From assembly GCA_902788345.1 (NCBI GenBank), contig CADAJP010000007.1:1-58574 (forward strand): a DNA stretch of 58,574 bases, read 5' to 3'. The notes under the pieces are model-generated. The model saw only the letters and a list, made by a program, of their open reading frames with translations. It did not search any database and was not told the origin of the DNA. This document shows, piece after piece, positions 22,932-32,495 of the stretch. This stretch comes from an uncultured bacterium (GTDB taxonomy: Bacteria > Cyanobacteriota > Vampirovibrionia > Gastranaerophilales > Gastranaerophilaceae). A program made the position numbers and the translations under genes. Numbering within the stretch: position 1 is the first letter of the stretch; each line of letters starts with the position of its first letter.

Positions 22932-25715
22932 TTATTTTATTCTGTGCAAAGAAGAAAGAAAATTATTTGAAACAATATCACCGTCAACCTTGGTCAAAAA
23001 TATCTGACAATCTTTTTCATCCGCTTCTATCGGAGGCAATTCTTTGATCTCTGCTTCATAATAATTACTGTTGTTTCTTGTACTTAAAGGAATACGGTTT
23101 GCCAAAGTATTAAGGGAAACACTGCGTAAAAATCCGTATGCACCTTTTTTACGGTTTGAAAATCTTGTATAAACTCTCAATATCGCATCCTGATTATCAA
23201 GATTATATCTGCCGACAATATATGTACTTAACATAGGTGAAACAGTTTTTATAACCATTTTCCTTATTACATTACGTTCCAAAGTTAAAGAACCGTTTAT
23301 GCGGTCAAATTTTCCCTCCGGAACATCCACCAAATCCGCAACAACAGACGGAGTAACCATTACTATAGGATTTCTGAATAAAGATGCAACCTTCATTGTG
23401 TATTCAACAAGACCTATCTTTGCAATTTCACCATTTTGAACAACAAATTTAACAGTACCGTTAAGTTTTAATGATTCGTCTGTATTTAAGTCAAGTATTC
23501 CGCTGGCTTTACCATTTATTTCTTTTGGCAAATTTACAAGCTCGGTTGCCATTGTATCAGAATTTACTCTAATCAATGCAAGTATCAAATTATATTTATG
23601 CTTTTTCAAATCACAATTTATTTTTGCTTCCGCCTGACCTTCTGCAATATTAAATCTGTTAGAATTCAAATTTAGAATACTGTTCTTGTCAAGTGTCAAA
23701 TGCCCGACTATATCAGCAAAATCAATTTTTTTGTAATTACCTTTTTTAACTTTTAGGGTGCATTTTTCAACAATAAGATTTGCCAAATCAAAAGTTTGGA
23801 TATTCTCATCTGATTCTACATCCTTTTTTAAAGATTTTGAAATTGCATCATGCACATTTTCACTTGCTTTATCGCTGACAGTTTGATTATTAAAGGGCTG
23901 CAAATACTTTTCAACATCCATATTATCAACTTCAAGATTTGCATCTTTGACTATTATCGGAAAAACTATTTCATTTTTAATTTTTGCATCTACATTATAT
24001 TTTGATCTTCTATAACCGCCATTTGCGACAATATGAAGATTTCCGTTTTCAGTTTTTACACTTCCGCTTTTTACAAATAATCTTTGGCTTGGAATACCGA
24101 CTTCATTTACCTGAAAATCACCATTCAACACAGGATTTTTACCCTTATTTATATAACGCATATAACCGGTAAAGGTACCGTTTTTAAACAGATTTTGTTT
24201 TATAAGCATATTTACAAAACCGCTTGGCATAGGTTTTGTAAGAGTTAAACCAAAATCCTGCACAGCCTGTTTCCCGCCGGATAAATCAATATTACCGTTC
24301 ATACTTAATATAGGAATATGATTTCTGTTACGTTTTTCATCCTGCCTTGCTATATGGTAATCAAGTGATTTTAACGCAAGCAAATTATTTTCGAGATGCA
24401 TTTTTGCAACAAGTACACGTATTGCTCTGTCATTTAGGAAAGGTTCTTCCCCGTCAATGATAAAACCGTTGCCTTTTTCAAATTTATAAAGCCATATCGC
24501 ATCCATTTTGTTATTTTTGGATTTAAGCATGATTCTTGTATCTGCTTTTCCTTTTATTTCAAGAGGATAGGACACCATTTTGGAAAAATATTTTTTTGCA
24601 AAATCATTCGTTACTATAGCATTACCTGTTATATCCGTATCAACGGTATTTGTATAATCATTCACCACACCGGCAAAATCAATTCCGTTATACAACTTTC
24701 CGTCATAATAACCTTTAAAGTTTTTCAGATTTATTTTATTACTGTCAAATGCTATTTCCCCTTGATTTAAAACAATCGGAATATTTGCCATAGGTACAAG
24801 CATAAAGGAAATTTTATTTAACCAAACTTTGCCCTTAATACCTGAAGTTTTTACATCTACATCAAAATTAAAATCTCCGTCTGTATTTTTGAAATATACA
24901 AGATAATCCCCAAAATTGTTTGCAATAATCTGCGAATTTAAAATATCTATCGCATGATTAAGTTTAAATTTTTCTCCTTTAAAGTTTAAATTATAATTTC
25001 TTGAATCAACGTCACCATTCAACAGAATGTTTGTTTTATCAACTTTGAGATTTGAATTTTTCAGAACAAGTTTTTGTTTATTTTCAATGGTTGTATTTCT
25101 GCCATCTTCTTTTGTCCATATATTTAGCGTATGACCATCACGCATAAGAATTGCATGCATGTCATAAGTCATATATTTTTTATCAGGATTATCAGCGATA
25201 GTAAGATTTTTAATATCTGCCTTTACTGAATTTTCTTTATCTATCTGATAAAAAATATTTGCTTTTTTAATATTCATATCTGATTCAAAGATATCTAAAA
25301 CCAAACCACCCTGTTTTTCTTTTGTATCTTTAAATGGCGGGAGTGAAAGAATAGCACTAACATCAGCATTTACACTATCTATATATATTTTTTTGATAAT
25401 TAACTCTTTTTTAAATATCTTTTTTAAAGACATTATGCTGTCAAAATTATCGACATTTAATAATACTTTATCACCATCTTTTATAGAAGCATTTTTAAAC
25501 TTCAAATATAATCCTGAACGCCATTCTGTTTTTAAGTGAGGCTGCTGCAGAGAAAACTCTGCACCCAAAATTTCAGAAACAGAATTTTCAATAAAATTCA
25601 TTACTTTTTTATTGGCAACAGCCCAAGGTAATACTTTTAAATATAAAAAAGCCGTAAGACCAACCACCAAGATAATTGTTAAAAATATTGATGCTAGAAT
25701 TTTTAAAATTTTCAT
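22932..25715 (-). CDS. Large AsmA-like envelope protein
   Basis: A 927-residue protein. An N-terminal membrane anchor (about 5-30) is followed by a long beta-rich periplasmic region. The C-terminal AsmA-like block is visible from about 770: SGILDLNTDESLKLNGTVKFVVQNGEIAKIG, then DRINGSLTLERNVIRKM. AsmA/TamB/YhdP relatives are bridge-like proteins that move phospholipid towards the outer membrane, so this gene supports a diderm envelope. The ATG lies six bases after TAAAAT with no ribosome site. Monocistronic. Confidence 0.82.
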   Translation of the reverse strand: MKILKILASIFLTIILVVGLTAFLYLKVLPWAVANKKVMNFIENSVSEILGAEFSLQQPHLKTEWRSGLYLKFKNASIKDGDKVLLNVDNFDSIMSLKKIFKKELIIKKIYIDSVNADVSAILSLPPFKDTKEKQGGLVLDIFESDMNIKKANIFYQIDKENSVKADIKNLTIADNPDKKYMTYDMHAILMRDGHTLNIWTKEDGRNTTIENKQKLVLKNSNLKVDKTNILLNGDVDSRNYNLNFKGEKFKLNHAIDILNSQIIANNFGDYLVYFKNTDGDFNFDVDVKTSGIKGKVWLNKISFMLVPMANIPIVLNQGEIAFDSNKINLKNFKGYYDGKLYNGIDFAGVVNDYTNTVDTDITGNAIVTNDFAKKYFSKMVSYPLEIKGKADTRIMLKSKNNKMDAIWLYKFEKGNGFIIDGEEPFLNDRAIRVLVAKMHLENNLLALKSLDYHIARQDEKRNRNHIPILSMNGNIDLSGGKQAVQDFGLTLTKPMPSGFVNMLIKQNLFKNGTFTGYMRYINKGKNPVLNGDFQVNEVGIPSQRLFVKSGSVKTENGNLHIVANGGYRRSKYNVDAKIKNEIVFPIIVKDANLEVDNMDVEKYLQPFNNQTVSDKASENVHDAISKSLKKDVESDENIQTFDLANLIVEKCTLKVKKGNYKKIDFADIVGHLTLDKNSILNLNSNRFNIAEGQAEAKINCDLKKHKYNLILALIRVNSDTMATELVNLPKEINGKASGILDLNTDESLKLNGTVKFVVQNGEIAKIGLVEYTMKVASLFRNPIVMVTPSVVADLVDVPEGKFDRINGSLTLERNVIRKMVIKTVSPMLSTYIVGRYNLDNQDAILRVYTRFSNRKKGAYGFLRSVSLNTLANRIPLSTRNNSNYYEAEIKELPPIEADEKDCQIFLTKVDGDIVSNNFLSSLHRIK

Positions 25716-25721
25716 ATATTT

Positions 25722-25727
25722 ATTTTA
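25722..25727 (-). promoter_or_regulatory. -10 box of the AsmA-like gene, leaderless arrangement
   Basis: TAAAAT on the - strand ends six bases before the ATG at 25715. No ribosome site and no clear -35 box. Confidence 0.5.
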
Positions 25728-25736
25728 GCACAAAAT

Positions 25737-25875
25737 AAGGTAAATATGGGAATAAGGAATCAGGAAAATAAGTTCTTTACAGTATAGGATAATTGCATGA
25801 TGCATAAAATTTTGAATATCAATAGGAACCAATTATCGAAATGAACTTAATCCCCTATTTCCTTATTTACTTATT
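25737..25875. repeat. Dispersed palindromic repeat, copy 2
   Basis: An element of about 135 bases. The left arm (AATAAGGAATCAGG, then AAATAAGTTCTTT) and the right arm read in reverse (AATAAGGAAATAGG, then ATTAAGTTCATTT) form an imperfect terminal inverted repeat. The core differs from copy 3. There is no reading frame, so it is non-autonomous. It fills the left half of the 310-base gap between the AsmA-like gene and nrdJ; the right half holds the nrdJ promoter. Confidence 0.75.
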
Positions 25876-25915
25876 AAAATTGTTACAAAATATTTTTAAA
25901 TAAGAAGATATCATG

Positions 25916-25945
25916 TTGCATGAGTTTAAATTCATGTAGTAGAAT
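25916..25945 (+). promoter_or_regulatory. nrdJ promoter with embedded dyad
   Basis: TTGCAT (25916-25921) and TAGAAT (25940-25945) are 18 bases apart. The inverted repeat CATGA-N8-TCATG (25919-25936) covers the -35 box and most of the spacer and looks like an operator. The leader that follows is about 75 bases, too short for a cobalamin riboswitch. Confidence 0.6.
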
Positions 25946-26025
25946 TGTAATACGCATCTTTGAAAAAAGCATGCTCGATTGGGGAAATAACGTAATAGTA
26001 TATAAATCAGACTACGGAGGTTAAT

Positions 26026-28020
26026 GTGTCAGAAACATGTATGGAAGAAAAATTAGACCTGACAGAAAACGCAATTAAGGTCTTGGAGAGAAGATATTTA
26101 AAGAGAGATAAAGACGGCAAATGCACCGAAACACCTGCTGATATGTTTCACAGGGTAGCGGATACAATTGCAGCCGGAGATTATAAATTCGGTAAAACAG
26201 AAGAAGAAGTTAAAGAATTGGGTAACAGATTTTATCATGCAATAACTAACAGATACTTTATGCCTAATTCTCCAACACTTATGAATGCAGGCAGAGAACT
26301 CGGACAGTTAGCAGCTTGCTTTGTTTTGCCGGTAGAAGACAGTCTTGAAGGTATTTTTGAAACAGTCAAAAATACCGCACTTATTCACAAATCAGGCGGC
26401 GGTACAGGTTTTTCTTTTTCAAGATTAAGACCTAAAAACAGCGTTGTAAAATCTACAATGGGTGTATCTTCAGGCCCTGTGTCATTTATGAGTGTATTTA
26501 ACGCTGCAACGGAAGCCGTAAAACAAGGCGGAACAAGACGCGGTGCAAACATGGGCATTTTGCGTGTTGACCACCCTGACATTTTGGAATTTATTGACTG
26601 TAAATCAGATAACAACCAGTTAAATAACTTCAATATTTCTGTTGCAGTAACGGATAAATTTATGGAAGCATATTTAGCAGGTACGGATTATGACCTTATT
26701 AATCCGCAAAATAATGAAGTTGTAGGCAGATTATCCGCAAAAGATGTATTCGATAAAATTGTTGACGGAGCGTGGAAAAACGGTGAACCCGGTATTATTT
26801 TCATTGACAAAATGAATTATGATAACCCAACACCTAAAATTGGCGCTATAGAATCAACAAATCCATGCGGTGAAGTTCCTTTATTACCTTTTGAGGCTTG
26901 TAATTTGGGTTCTATTAATCTCGGCAGAATGATGAAACAATCAGAAAACGGATGGGTTGTTGACTGGGATTTATTGGAAGAAACTACAAGAACTGCAATG
27001 AGATTTTTGGATAATGTAATTGCAGTAAACAATTATCCGCTTCCACAAATTTCTGAGATGGTTCAGAATAACCGTAAAATTGGTCTTGGGGTAATGGGTT
27101 GGGCTGATATGCTTATGAAAGCTCAAATTTCATACTCAAGCGAAGAAGGTACAAAACTTGCCGGTCAGGTTATGGAATTTATTGATTATATTTCTAAAAC
27201 CGAATCTGTTGAAATGGCAAAAGAAAGAGGTAAATTTAACAACTTCCAGGGAAGTATCTATGATCAGCCGAATTATTTGTATAACAAATACAAAGGAAAA
27301 TCAGCCGGCAAAATTTCTGATGAGATGTGGGCTGAACTTGATGAACAAATCAGAATTCACGGTTTGAGAAATGCAACAACAACTTGTATTGCTCCAACAG
27401 GAACAATCTCTATGATTGCGGGAGCATCAGGCGGAGTTGAACCGCTGTTTGGTTTAGTATTCTCAAGACTTATCATGGATAAAACCGAAATGCTTGAAGT
27501 TAATCCTATCTTCAAAGATTATATGATTTCTCACGGTTTATATTCAGATGAATTGATGTCAAAAATTGCAGTTGACGGTTCAGTTGCTCATGTTGACGGA
27601 ATCAGCGATGAAATTAAACATATTTTCGTAACAGCACATGACGTTACTCCATATTGGCATGTAAAAATGCAGGCAGCATTCCAGTTACACACAGATAATG
27701 CTGTTTCAAAAACAGTAAACTTTGTTGAATCAGCAACAAGAGATGATATCAAAGAAGCATATATATTGGCATACAGAAATAATTTGAAAGGAATTACCGT
27801 ATATCGTAACAATTCACGTCAATTCCAGCCAATGAATCTTGATTCAAAGAAAAAAGAAGAAAAACAAATTGAGATTAAGCCTGTCGTTAAAGAAGAAGTT
27901 GAGGAGTACAACCCTACAGGAGAAATCAGAGAAGTTAAATGTCCTGAATGCGGAACAAAAATCCAAATGGCTGAAGGATGTTTTATCTGTCCAAACTGCG
28001 GTTACTCAGGTTGTGCGTAA
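26026..28020 (+). CDS. nrdJ: B12-dependent class II ribonucleotide reductase
   Basis: A 664-residue adenosylcobalamin-dependent enzyme that reduces ribonucleotides to deoxyribonucleotides and works with or without oxygen. NSPTLMNAG opens the substrate domain. The redox pair is Cys98 (AACFV) and Cys292 (EACNLGS), the radical Cys281 and Glu283 lie in NPCGE, and GTISMIAGASGGVEP is the later active-site loop. The C-terminus has a zinc-ribbon-like tail (CPECGTKI, CPNCGYSGCA) that probably regenerates the active site. GTG start with GGAGG six bases upstream. Confidence 0.95.
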   Translation: MSETCMEEKLDLTENAIKVLERRYLKRDKDGKCTETPADMFHRVADTIAAGDYKFGKTEEEVKELGNRFYHAITNRYFMPNSPTLMNAGRELGQLAACFVLPVEDSLEGIFETVKNTALIHKSGGGTGFSFSRLRPKNSVVKSTMGVSSGPVSFMSVFNAATEAVKQGGTRRGANMGILRVDHPDILEFIDCKSDNNQLNNFNISVAVTDKFMEAYLAGTDYDLINPQNNEVVGRLSAKDVFDKIVDGAWKNGEPGIIFIDKMNYDNPTPKIGAIESTNPCGEVPLLPFEACNLGSINLGRMMKQSENGWVVDWDLLEETTRTAMRFLDNVIAVNNYPLPQISEMVQNNRKIGLGVMGWADMLMKAQISYSSEEGTKLAGQVMEFIDYISKTESVEMAKERGKFNNFQGSIYDQPNYLYNKYKGKSAGKISDEMWAELDEQIRIHGLRNATTTCIAPTGTISMIAGASGGVEPLFGLVFSRLIMDKTEMLEVNPIFKDYMISHGLYSDELMSKIAVDGSVAHVDGISDEIKHIFVTAHDVTPYWHVKMQAAFQLHTDNAVSKTVNFVESATRDDIKEAYILAYRNNLKGITVYRNNSRQFQPMNLDSKKKEEKQIEIKPVVKEEVEEYNPTGEIREVKCPECGTKIQMAEGCFICPNCGYSGCA

Positions 28021-28036
28021 AAAAACAAATACAATA

Positions 28037-28066
28037 AATAAGCCGGTTTTATACCGGCTTATTTTA
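28037..28066 (+). terminator. Intrinsic terminator after nrdJ
   Basis: The 11-bp stem AATAAGCCGGT/ACCGGCTTATT with a five-base loop is followed by a short T-rich stretch. Confidence 0.75.
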
Positions 28067-28083
28067 TTAAAGGATTTTAAATT

Positions 28084-28644
28084 ATGTATAGAATTTTAGT
28101 TAATATATTTGTAGAATTATTTGTATTGAAAAAATATCGAGCAAGTGTAAGGTTCAAAATGCTCGGTTACCCATACAAAATGCAGGTACTTAAAAAAGCA
28201 AAAAGCGTAGGGGTCGGTTTTGGATGCGGAGGAGCTAACGAAACAAGGGTTAACAGGAACACTGTAATCGGTGATTATGTCGGGACAAACGGACTTGTCG
28301 TACAGGGTGAAGGAGATGTAATTATCGGAAATCGCGTTATAATTGCTTCAGGATGTGTCATCTGCTCTGATAATCACGATTATGACCATGGAACTATATT
28401 GCCGTTTGATTCAGGTGTCATCAAAAAAACAGTAGAAATTGGGGACTATGTTTGGATAGGTACCAGATGCACAATATTACCGGGGACTAAAATTGGCGAA
28501 GGTGCGATTATTCAGGCCGGCTCAGTTGTTCACGGCGAGATTCCGCCATGTGCAATTGCCGGCGGAAATCCTGCAAAAGTATTCAAATACAGAGATATCG
28601 AACATTATAATAAAGTTAAAGCAGAAATGGAAGGTAAAAAATAA
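28084..28644 (+). CDS. Left-handed beta-helix O-acetyltransferase-like protein
   Basis: A 186-residue hexapeptide-repeat acyltransferase. Repeats such as NTVIGDYVG, DVIIGNRVIIASGCVI and VEIGDYVWIGTRCTILPGTKIGEGAIIQAGSVV build a left-handed beta helix. DNHDYDHG supplies the catalytic histidine and PCAIAGGNPAKVFKYR is the usual C-terminal closing motif of maltose/galactoside acetyltransferase-like enzymes. The acceptor is unknown; capsule, LPS or sugar modification is plausible. AAAGGA precedes the ATG. Confidence 0.85.
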   Translation: MYRILVNIFVELFVLKKYRASVRFKMLGYPYKMQVLKKAKSVGVGFGCGGANETRVNRNTVIGDYVGTNGLVVQGEGDVIIGNRVIIASGCVICSDNHDYDHGTILPFDSGVIKKTVEIGDYVWIGTRCTILPGTKIGEGAIIQAGSVVHGEIPPCAIAGGNPAKVFKYRDIEHYNKVKAEMEGKK

Positions 28645-28658
28645 ACCTTATTATCAAA

Positions 28659-29321
28659 TTATTTTCTCATAATCTGATAACTGATAACTCCGAAAAGAAA
28701 ATCTTTTCTTTTGACAAATTTAAACCCTGCCCGTTCAAATTCTTTAATAAGTTCTGCCGGCTGCGGAAAGCTATTTTTAGATTCCAATAAATATTTGTAA
28801 CTTTTAGCATCTGCTTTAAGAAGCTTTATCATTAGAATAACAATAAAATCAAAAATTTTACTTGCGAAATTATGATTACCAAAATCAAGATGCAGAAATT
28901 CCCCGTTTACTTTCAGTGATTTATAAATTTGAGAAATTGCAAGAGTCCGGTTTTCAATATTACGAAGCCCAAACCCCATTGTCACATAACTAAATTCTTC
29001 GCTGAAAGGTAATTTTGTGCAGTCCGCCTGCACAAAAACCAACTTCGGATTCTTCTGTTTAGCTATTTTTAACATATTTTGAGAATTATCAACACCGATT
29101 AACATAGTATTGCGGTTAAATGAATTTATTATTGAACAAAAATCCCCTGTACCACAGCATAAATCAAGCACCTTTGAATTAGGTTTTATATTCAAATCAC
29201 GCAACGCATATTTTTTTATTAACTTATGCGTGAAAAAAGACATATAATTATTCATTTTGTCATAATAAGACGCTATAGAATCAAATATTTGATTAATCTT
29301 TTGCGGATTTTTATCACACAT
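28659..29321 (-). CDS. UbiE/MenG-family quinone methyltransferase
   Basis: A 220-residue class I methyltransferase of the UbiE/COQ5 family, which C-methylates demethylmenaquinone or ubiquinone precursors. The SAM motif is VLDLCCGTGDFCSII, followed by LIGVDNSQNMLKIA and the family signature VTMGFGLRN. LHLDFG and GVISYQIMRK close the sequence. No other quinone gene is present in the window, so the substrate is uncertain. It is the last gene of the LysM-amylase operon, three bases after the amylase. Confidence 0.82.
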   Translation of the reverse strand: MCDKNPQKINQIFDSIASYYDKMNNYMSFFTHKLIKKYALRDLNIKPNSKVLDLCCGTGDFCSIINSFNRNTMLIGVDNSQNMLKIAKQKNPKLVFVQADCTKLPFSEEFSYVTMGFGLRNIENRTLAISQIYKSLKVNGEFLHLDFGNHNFASKIFDFIVILMIKLLKADAKSYKYLLESKNSFPQPAELIKEFERAGFKFVKRKDFLFGVISYQIMRK

Positions 29322-29324
29322 ATA

Positions 29325-30866
29325 CTACATACTCTTTATTATAAGTACAATTATTTCACCGGGATTCATATCAGAATAAACTTTTGCCCCTCTTATTGAC
29401 GGCATGGCAGAAATTTTTACGGGAATTACAGTATCTTTTTTCTTATTATATTTTGGAATAGTTACTGTAACTTTTTCATTTTTTTGAAAATTCAAATTTC
29501 CGATTACAAGAACTCTTTTTTTATTTGACGCAATTGTATATGCGAAAACTTTTGAATTATTTACTTTTATCGGGGTAAAGCTGCCGGAATTAAGCACCGG
29601 TAAAAGATTTGCTTTTACATTATTTGCAAGAATAAAATCATTTTTCAAATATACATTCTGACCTTCAGGTTTTCTTGACAGATTAAATATATCAATCTGA
29701 CCTCTGTGAGTAAAGTAAATATCGTCATCAGTATTTGTACTCGGAGCAGTCTTATTCCCCATAGGATACATATAAGTTGCACCTACAGGAAAACCGTCAA
29801 CAAAATAAGAATTTATAGGCAAGGTAGCACTGAGCCATATTATCATATCACTTAACTGCACACCTTTTAATAATATCGGACTAACTTCATCATGAGTTGA
29901 AAAACTGCCTATAACACTTTTTTTATCTTTATATTTTTTTGTCGCATTAATTGATGATGAAATCTGCGAATAAACATCAGATGCCTTTTCCCAATTCTTT
30001 ATAGAGAAAAATCCACCATAATAACCATCAAAACCGGCATCAAGTAATTTGTCATACGGAGTAAAAACCGCATAAGGAGATATCGCATCATGCCACAACT
30101 CTGAAGATTCAGCCAGCCACATAAATTCAGGATCTTTTGTTCTGGAATATTTTATTAATTCTTTCCAAAATAATGCAGTTTTACAATGTGCGACATCCGC
30201 ACGAATACCATCAACTCCAAGCCCAATCATATATTTTACAAAATCTTTGTATAAGCTGTATGTATTAACATCCACTTTATCCTCTGTACCCGCAGCAAGC
30301 AATCTTACATCTGTCCAATCTGCAGGTAAAACAGGTTCTCCTTCAGAATTTAAAACAAATAAATCCGGTCTTTGCAAAAATAAATCATAAGAACCGCATG
30401 CCGGCACATCCACAATTATATGAATTCCTCTTTTATGAGCTTCATCTATAAATAATTTTGCCTGCTGTTCAAATGATAATTCGGAATTTTTATCATATAA
30501 ATCATTGTTTAATGATTTAAAATCCGCAGCTGAATACAAACTACCCGCAGTACCGAGAGCTTTACGCTTTCCTACAGGAGTAATCGGTAAAAGATGCAAA
30601 GTGTTTATACCAAGATTTTTTATCTCATCAAGACGATTAACAGCATTAACAAATGTTCCGCGTTCTTCCCCAAGTTCTTCCTGAATAAAACCGTCACCAT
30701 TTAAGTCTTTTGAGTTAAAAGAGCGGATATTTATTTCCATTATAACAGTTTCATTGTTTAAGAACTTTGAACGCAAATGGTTCTTCCACTCAAAACCGTT
30801 ATCCGAAGCCAAAGCCCCAGACGTCAACATTAAAGACACAAATAAAGATATAAAAACTTTTTTCAT
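29325..30866 (-). CDS. Secreted GH13 alpha-amylase-family protein
   Basis: About 513 residues from the ATG at 30866. A signal peptide (MKKVFISLFVSLMLTSGALAS, cleavage near 20) is followed by a GH13 barrel. Nucleophile Asp224 lies in GIRADVAHC, acid/base Glu253 in WLAESSE, and transition-state His325-Asp326 in STHDE. The C-terminal beta domain runs from about 400. LPITPVGKRKALGTAGSLYSAADF is the first barrel block. Specificity for starch or another alpha-glucan cannot be read. It lies six bases after the LysM gene. Confidence 0.88.
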   Translation of the reverse strand: MKKVFISLFVSLMLTSGALASDNGFEWKNHLRSKFLNNETVIMEINIRSFNSKDLNGDGFIQEELGEERGTFVNAVNRLDEIKNLGINTLHLLPITPVGKRKALGTAGSLYSAADFKSLNNDLYDKNSELSFEQQAKLFIDEAHKRGIHIIVDVPACGSYDLFLQRPDLFVLNSEGEPVLPADWTDVRLLAAGTEDKVDVNTYSLYKDFVKYMIGLGVDGIRADVAHCKTALFWKELIKYSRTKDPEFMWLAESSELWHDAISPYAVFTPYDKLLDAGFDGYYGGFFSIKNWEKASDVYSQISSSINATKKYKDKKSVIGSFSTHDEVSPILLKGVQLSDMIIWLSATLPINSYFVDGFPVGATYMYPMGNKTAPSTNTDDDIYFTHRGQIDIFNLSRKPEGQNVYLKNDFILANNVKANLLPVLNSGSFTPIKVNNSKVFAYTIASNKKRVLVIGNLNFQKNEKVTVTIPKYNKKKDTVIPVKISAMPSIRGAKVYSDMNPGEIIVLIIKSM

Positions 30867-30875
30867 CACACAACC

Positions 30876-31544
30876 CTATTTTTCTATAGGTAGAAGTAAC
30901 TCCTGACCAATACTTATTCGATCAAGATTTTTTAAATTATTTGCCTTCATTATTGCTTCGGCTCTTTCAGGAGTATACGAGCCATATTCATGTTTTATTA
31001 TAGCCTCAACGGTATCCCCGTCTTTTATAATATATTTTTTAGTTTTTACCTTTGACGGTTCTGCAGGAGTTTCCGTTACAACCGGCTCATTAGCCATTAC
31101 CTCAGTTTTTTGAGGTTCTTCTTTTGGTAATTGTTCTTCATCAACCGCAACAGTTTCACTAATATCTTCCACTGCCGGTGCAGTTTTTTCTGCAAATTTA
31201 GTTTCATCACTATTTATTGCAAAAACACCAAATAATGTAAGAATAACAAGCGTTGTTATAACCCCGGCACAAAAACCTCCAAGCACATGCATTAATGGAG
31301 AATTTGTATTTAATTGTGCAGTTTTAAAAGACTGCCATAATAAATCAATTTCCTTAGATTTTGCATTACGGGAAGATTCATATTTTCTTTCGGAACTTCT
31401 TACATATTCATTTGGGGATTCATCATAATCTGATACATTAGACGATTCAGAATATGAATAATTATCTTCATTATTTGCTAAATTTTCTATCACGTCCATT
31501 GACTCCTTTGAAAGGGCGGATCTTCTAACAGTTGAACTTTTCAC
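30876..31544 (-). CDS. LysM-domain membrane protein
   Basis: A 222-residue bitopic protein. A cytoplasmic Ser/Asn/Glu-rich region of about 80 residues is followed by a membrane segment at about 84-110 (PLMHVLGGFCAGVITTLVILTLFGVFAI). An acidic Pro/Val linker leads to a C-terminal LysM domain (YIIKDGDTVEAIIKHEYG...ISIGQELLLP, about 170-220). LysM binds peptidoglycan or chitin-like glycans. GTG start with AGAGAGG upstream. First gene of the operon with the amylase and UbiE-like gene. Confidence 0.85.
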   Translation of the reverse strand: MKSSTVRRSALSKESMDVIENLANNEDNYSYSESSNVSDYDESPNEYVRSSERKYESSRNAKSKEIDLLWQSFKTAQLNTNSPLMHVLGGFCAGVITTLVILTLFGVFAINSDETKFAEKTAPAVEDISETVAVDEEQLPKEEPQKTEVMANEPVVTETPAEPSKVKTKKYIIKDGDTVEAIIKHEYGSYTPERAEAIMKANNLKNLDRISIGQELLLPIEK

Positions 31545-31647
31545 TTTATACCTCTCTGCCCATATTTTGTACTGTTACTTATTATGCTAGCACACAAATC
31601 AAGAATATTCAAGCATTATAAATTTGCGATAAAATACAACATACAAT

Positions 31648-31675
31648 AATGACGGCACTTTCAGCACCGTCATTA
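31648..31675. repeat. Inverted repeat between genes
   Basis: A perfect 8-bp inverted repeat, AATGACGG/CCGTCATT, around an 11-base loop. There is no clear T-run on either strand, so it is not called a terminator. It lies downstream of the leftward gene ending at 31705. Confidence 0.5.
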
Positions 31676-31704
31676 AAAATAAAATCATACATATGCACGA
31701 ATTA

Positions 31705-32010
31705 TCATATTGAAATACAGCTATTCAAATAATCAATCGTACTTATTTTTTCATCATATAAATATTTTATGAAATCCAAATAAGCCCTTTCTCTTGACGA
31801 AATAACCAGATTAATCTCAAACCCGTCAGTACAAAATGGTTCATAATCATATACAACATAACTGTTGTACTTACTTTTCCATTCTTTTCTTTCTAATCTG
31901 CAATTATTTTCATCTATTATATCTTCAAACCAAGGAAGAATATTTTTATTAATATTTCTCATTTCCAAACGACTGTATGCACAATCATTACAACTATTTC
32001 CAATAAACAT
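31705..32010 (-). CDS. Small hypothetical Cys-containing protein
   Basis: About 101 residues from the ATG at 32010, which has GGTGGAG upstream. A longer frame starts at 32097, but its first 29 residues look like untranslated leader. It opens MFIGNSCNDCAYSRLEM, a CxxC that may bind metal or form a disulfide. The rest has aromatic and acidic residues (WFEDII, YDYEPFC). No family recognised; the start choice and the gene itself are moderately supported. Confidence 0.5.
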   Translation of the reverse strand: MFIGNSCNDCAYSRLEMRNINKNILPWFEDIIDENNCRLERKEWKSKYNSYVVYDYEPFCTDGFEINLVISSRERAYLDFIKYLYDEKISTIDYLNSCISI

Positions 32011-32150
32011 AACAAAGCACTCCACCAAAATACATATACAAAAATTATAACTTTTGCTGACAAAAAAATAATTACCGCAACTACTATAAAGAATCACCCG
32101 TATTGCTTAAATATTATATACACTAATAATAATTTTTCAGTTTTGTATGG

Positions 32151-32156
32151 TATAAT
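32151..32156 (+). promoter_or_regulatory. -10 box of the HIT gene
   Basis: A perfect TATAAT, followed by an ordinary leader with AGGAGG before the ATG at 32178. This contrasts with the leaderless genes elsewhere in the window. Confidence 0.55.
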
Positions 32157-32177
32157 AAACAAAAACAGGAGGTATGT

Positions 32178-32495
32178 ATGGAAGATTGTATTTTTTGCAA
32201 AATAATTAACGGTGAATTTGGTACAGAATTTGTTTATGAAACAGAAAACACTGTAGTGTTCAAAGACATAAATCCTAAAGCACCTGTACATCTTCTTGTA
32301 TGTCCTAAGGCTCACATCCCGTCTTTAAATGAACTTGAAGACAAAAATTTAATGGCAGAACTTTTACAAACAGTTAAAGATGTAACAAAAAAAATTGGTT
32401 TAAAAGCATATAAAACCCACATCAATACCGGCAAAGATGCAGGGCAGGTTGTATTCCATCTGCATATACATGTTCTGGGTGAAATAAAAGATTAA
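32178..32495 (+). CDS. HIT-family nucleotide hydrolase (HinT-like)
   Basis: A 105-residue histidine-triad protein. The N-terminal CIFCKII, the central DINPKAPVHLLVCPKAHI and the triad HLHIHVLG match HinT-type adenosine 5'-phosphoramidases, which hydrolyse AMP-linked phosphoramidates. NTGKDAGQVVFHLH is complete. Strong AGGAGG ribosome site. Monocistronic. Confidence 0.92.
   Translation: MEDCIFCKIINGEFGTEFVYETENTVVFKDINPKAPVHLLVCPKAHIPSLNELEDKNLMAELLQTVKDVTKKIGLKAYKTHINTGKDAGQVVFHLHIHVLGEIKD

Noticed and set aside
25946..26025. Cobalamin riboswitch in front of the B12-dependent nrdJ
   Set aside because: The leader is only about 75 bases and lacks anything like the B12-box; the upstream repeat element leaves no room.
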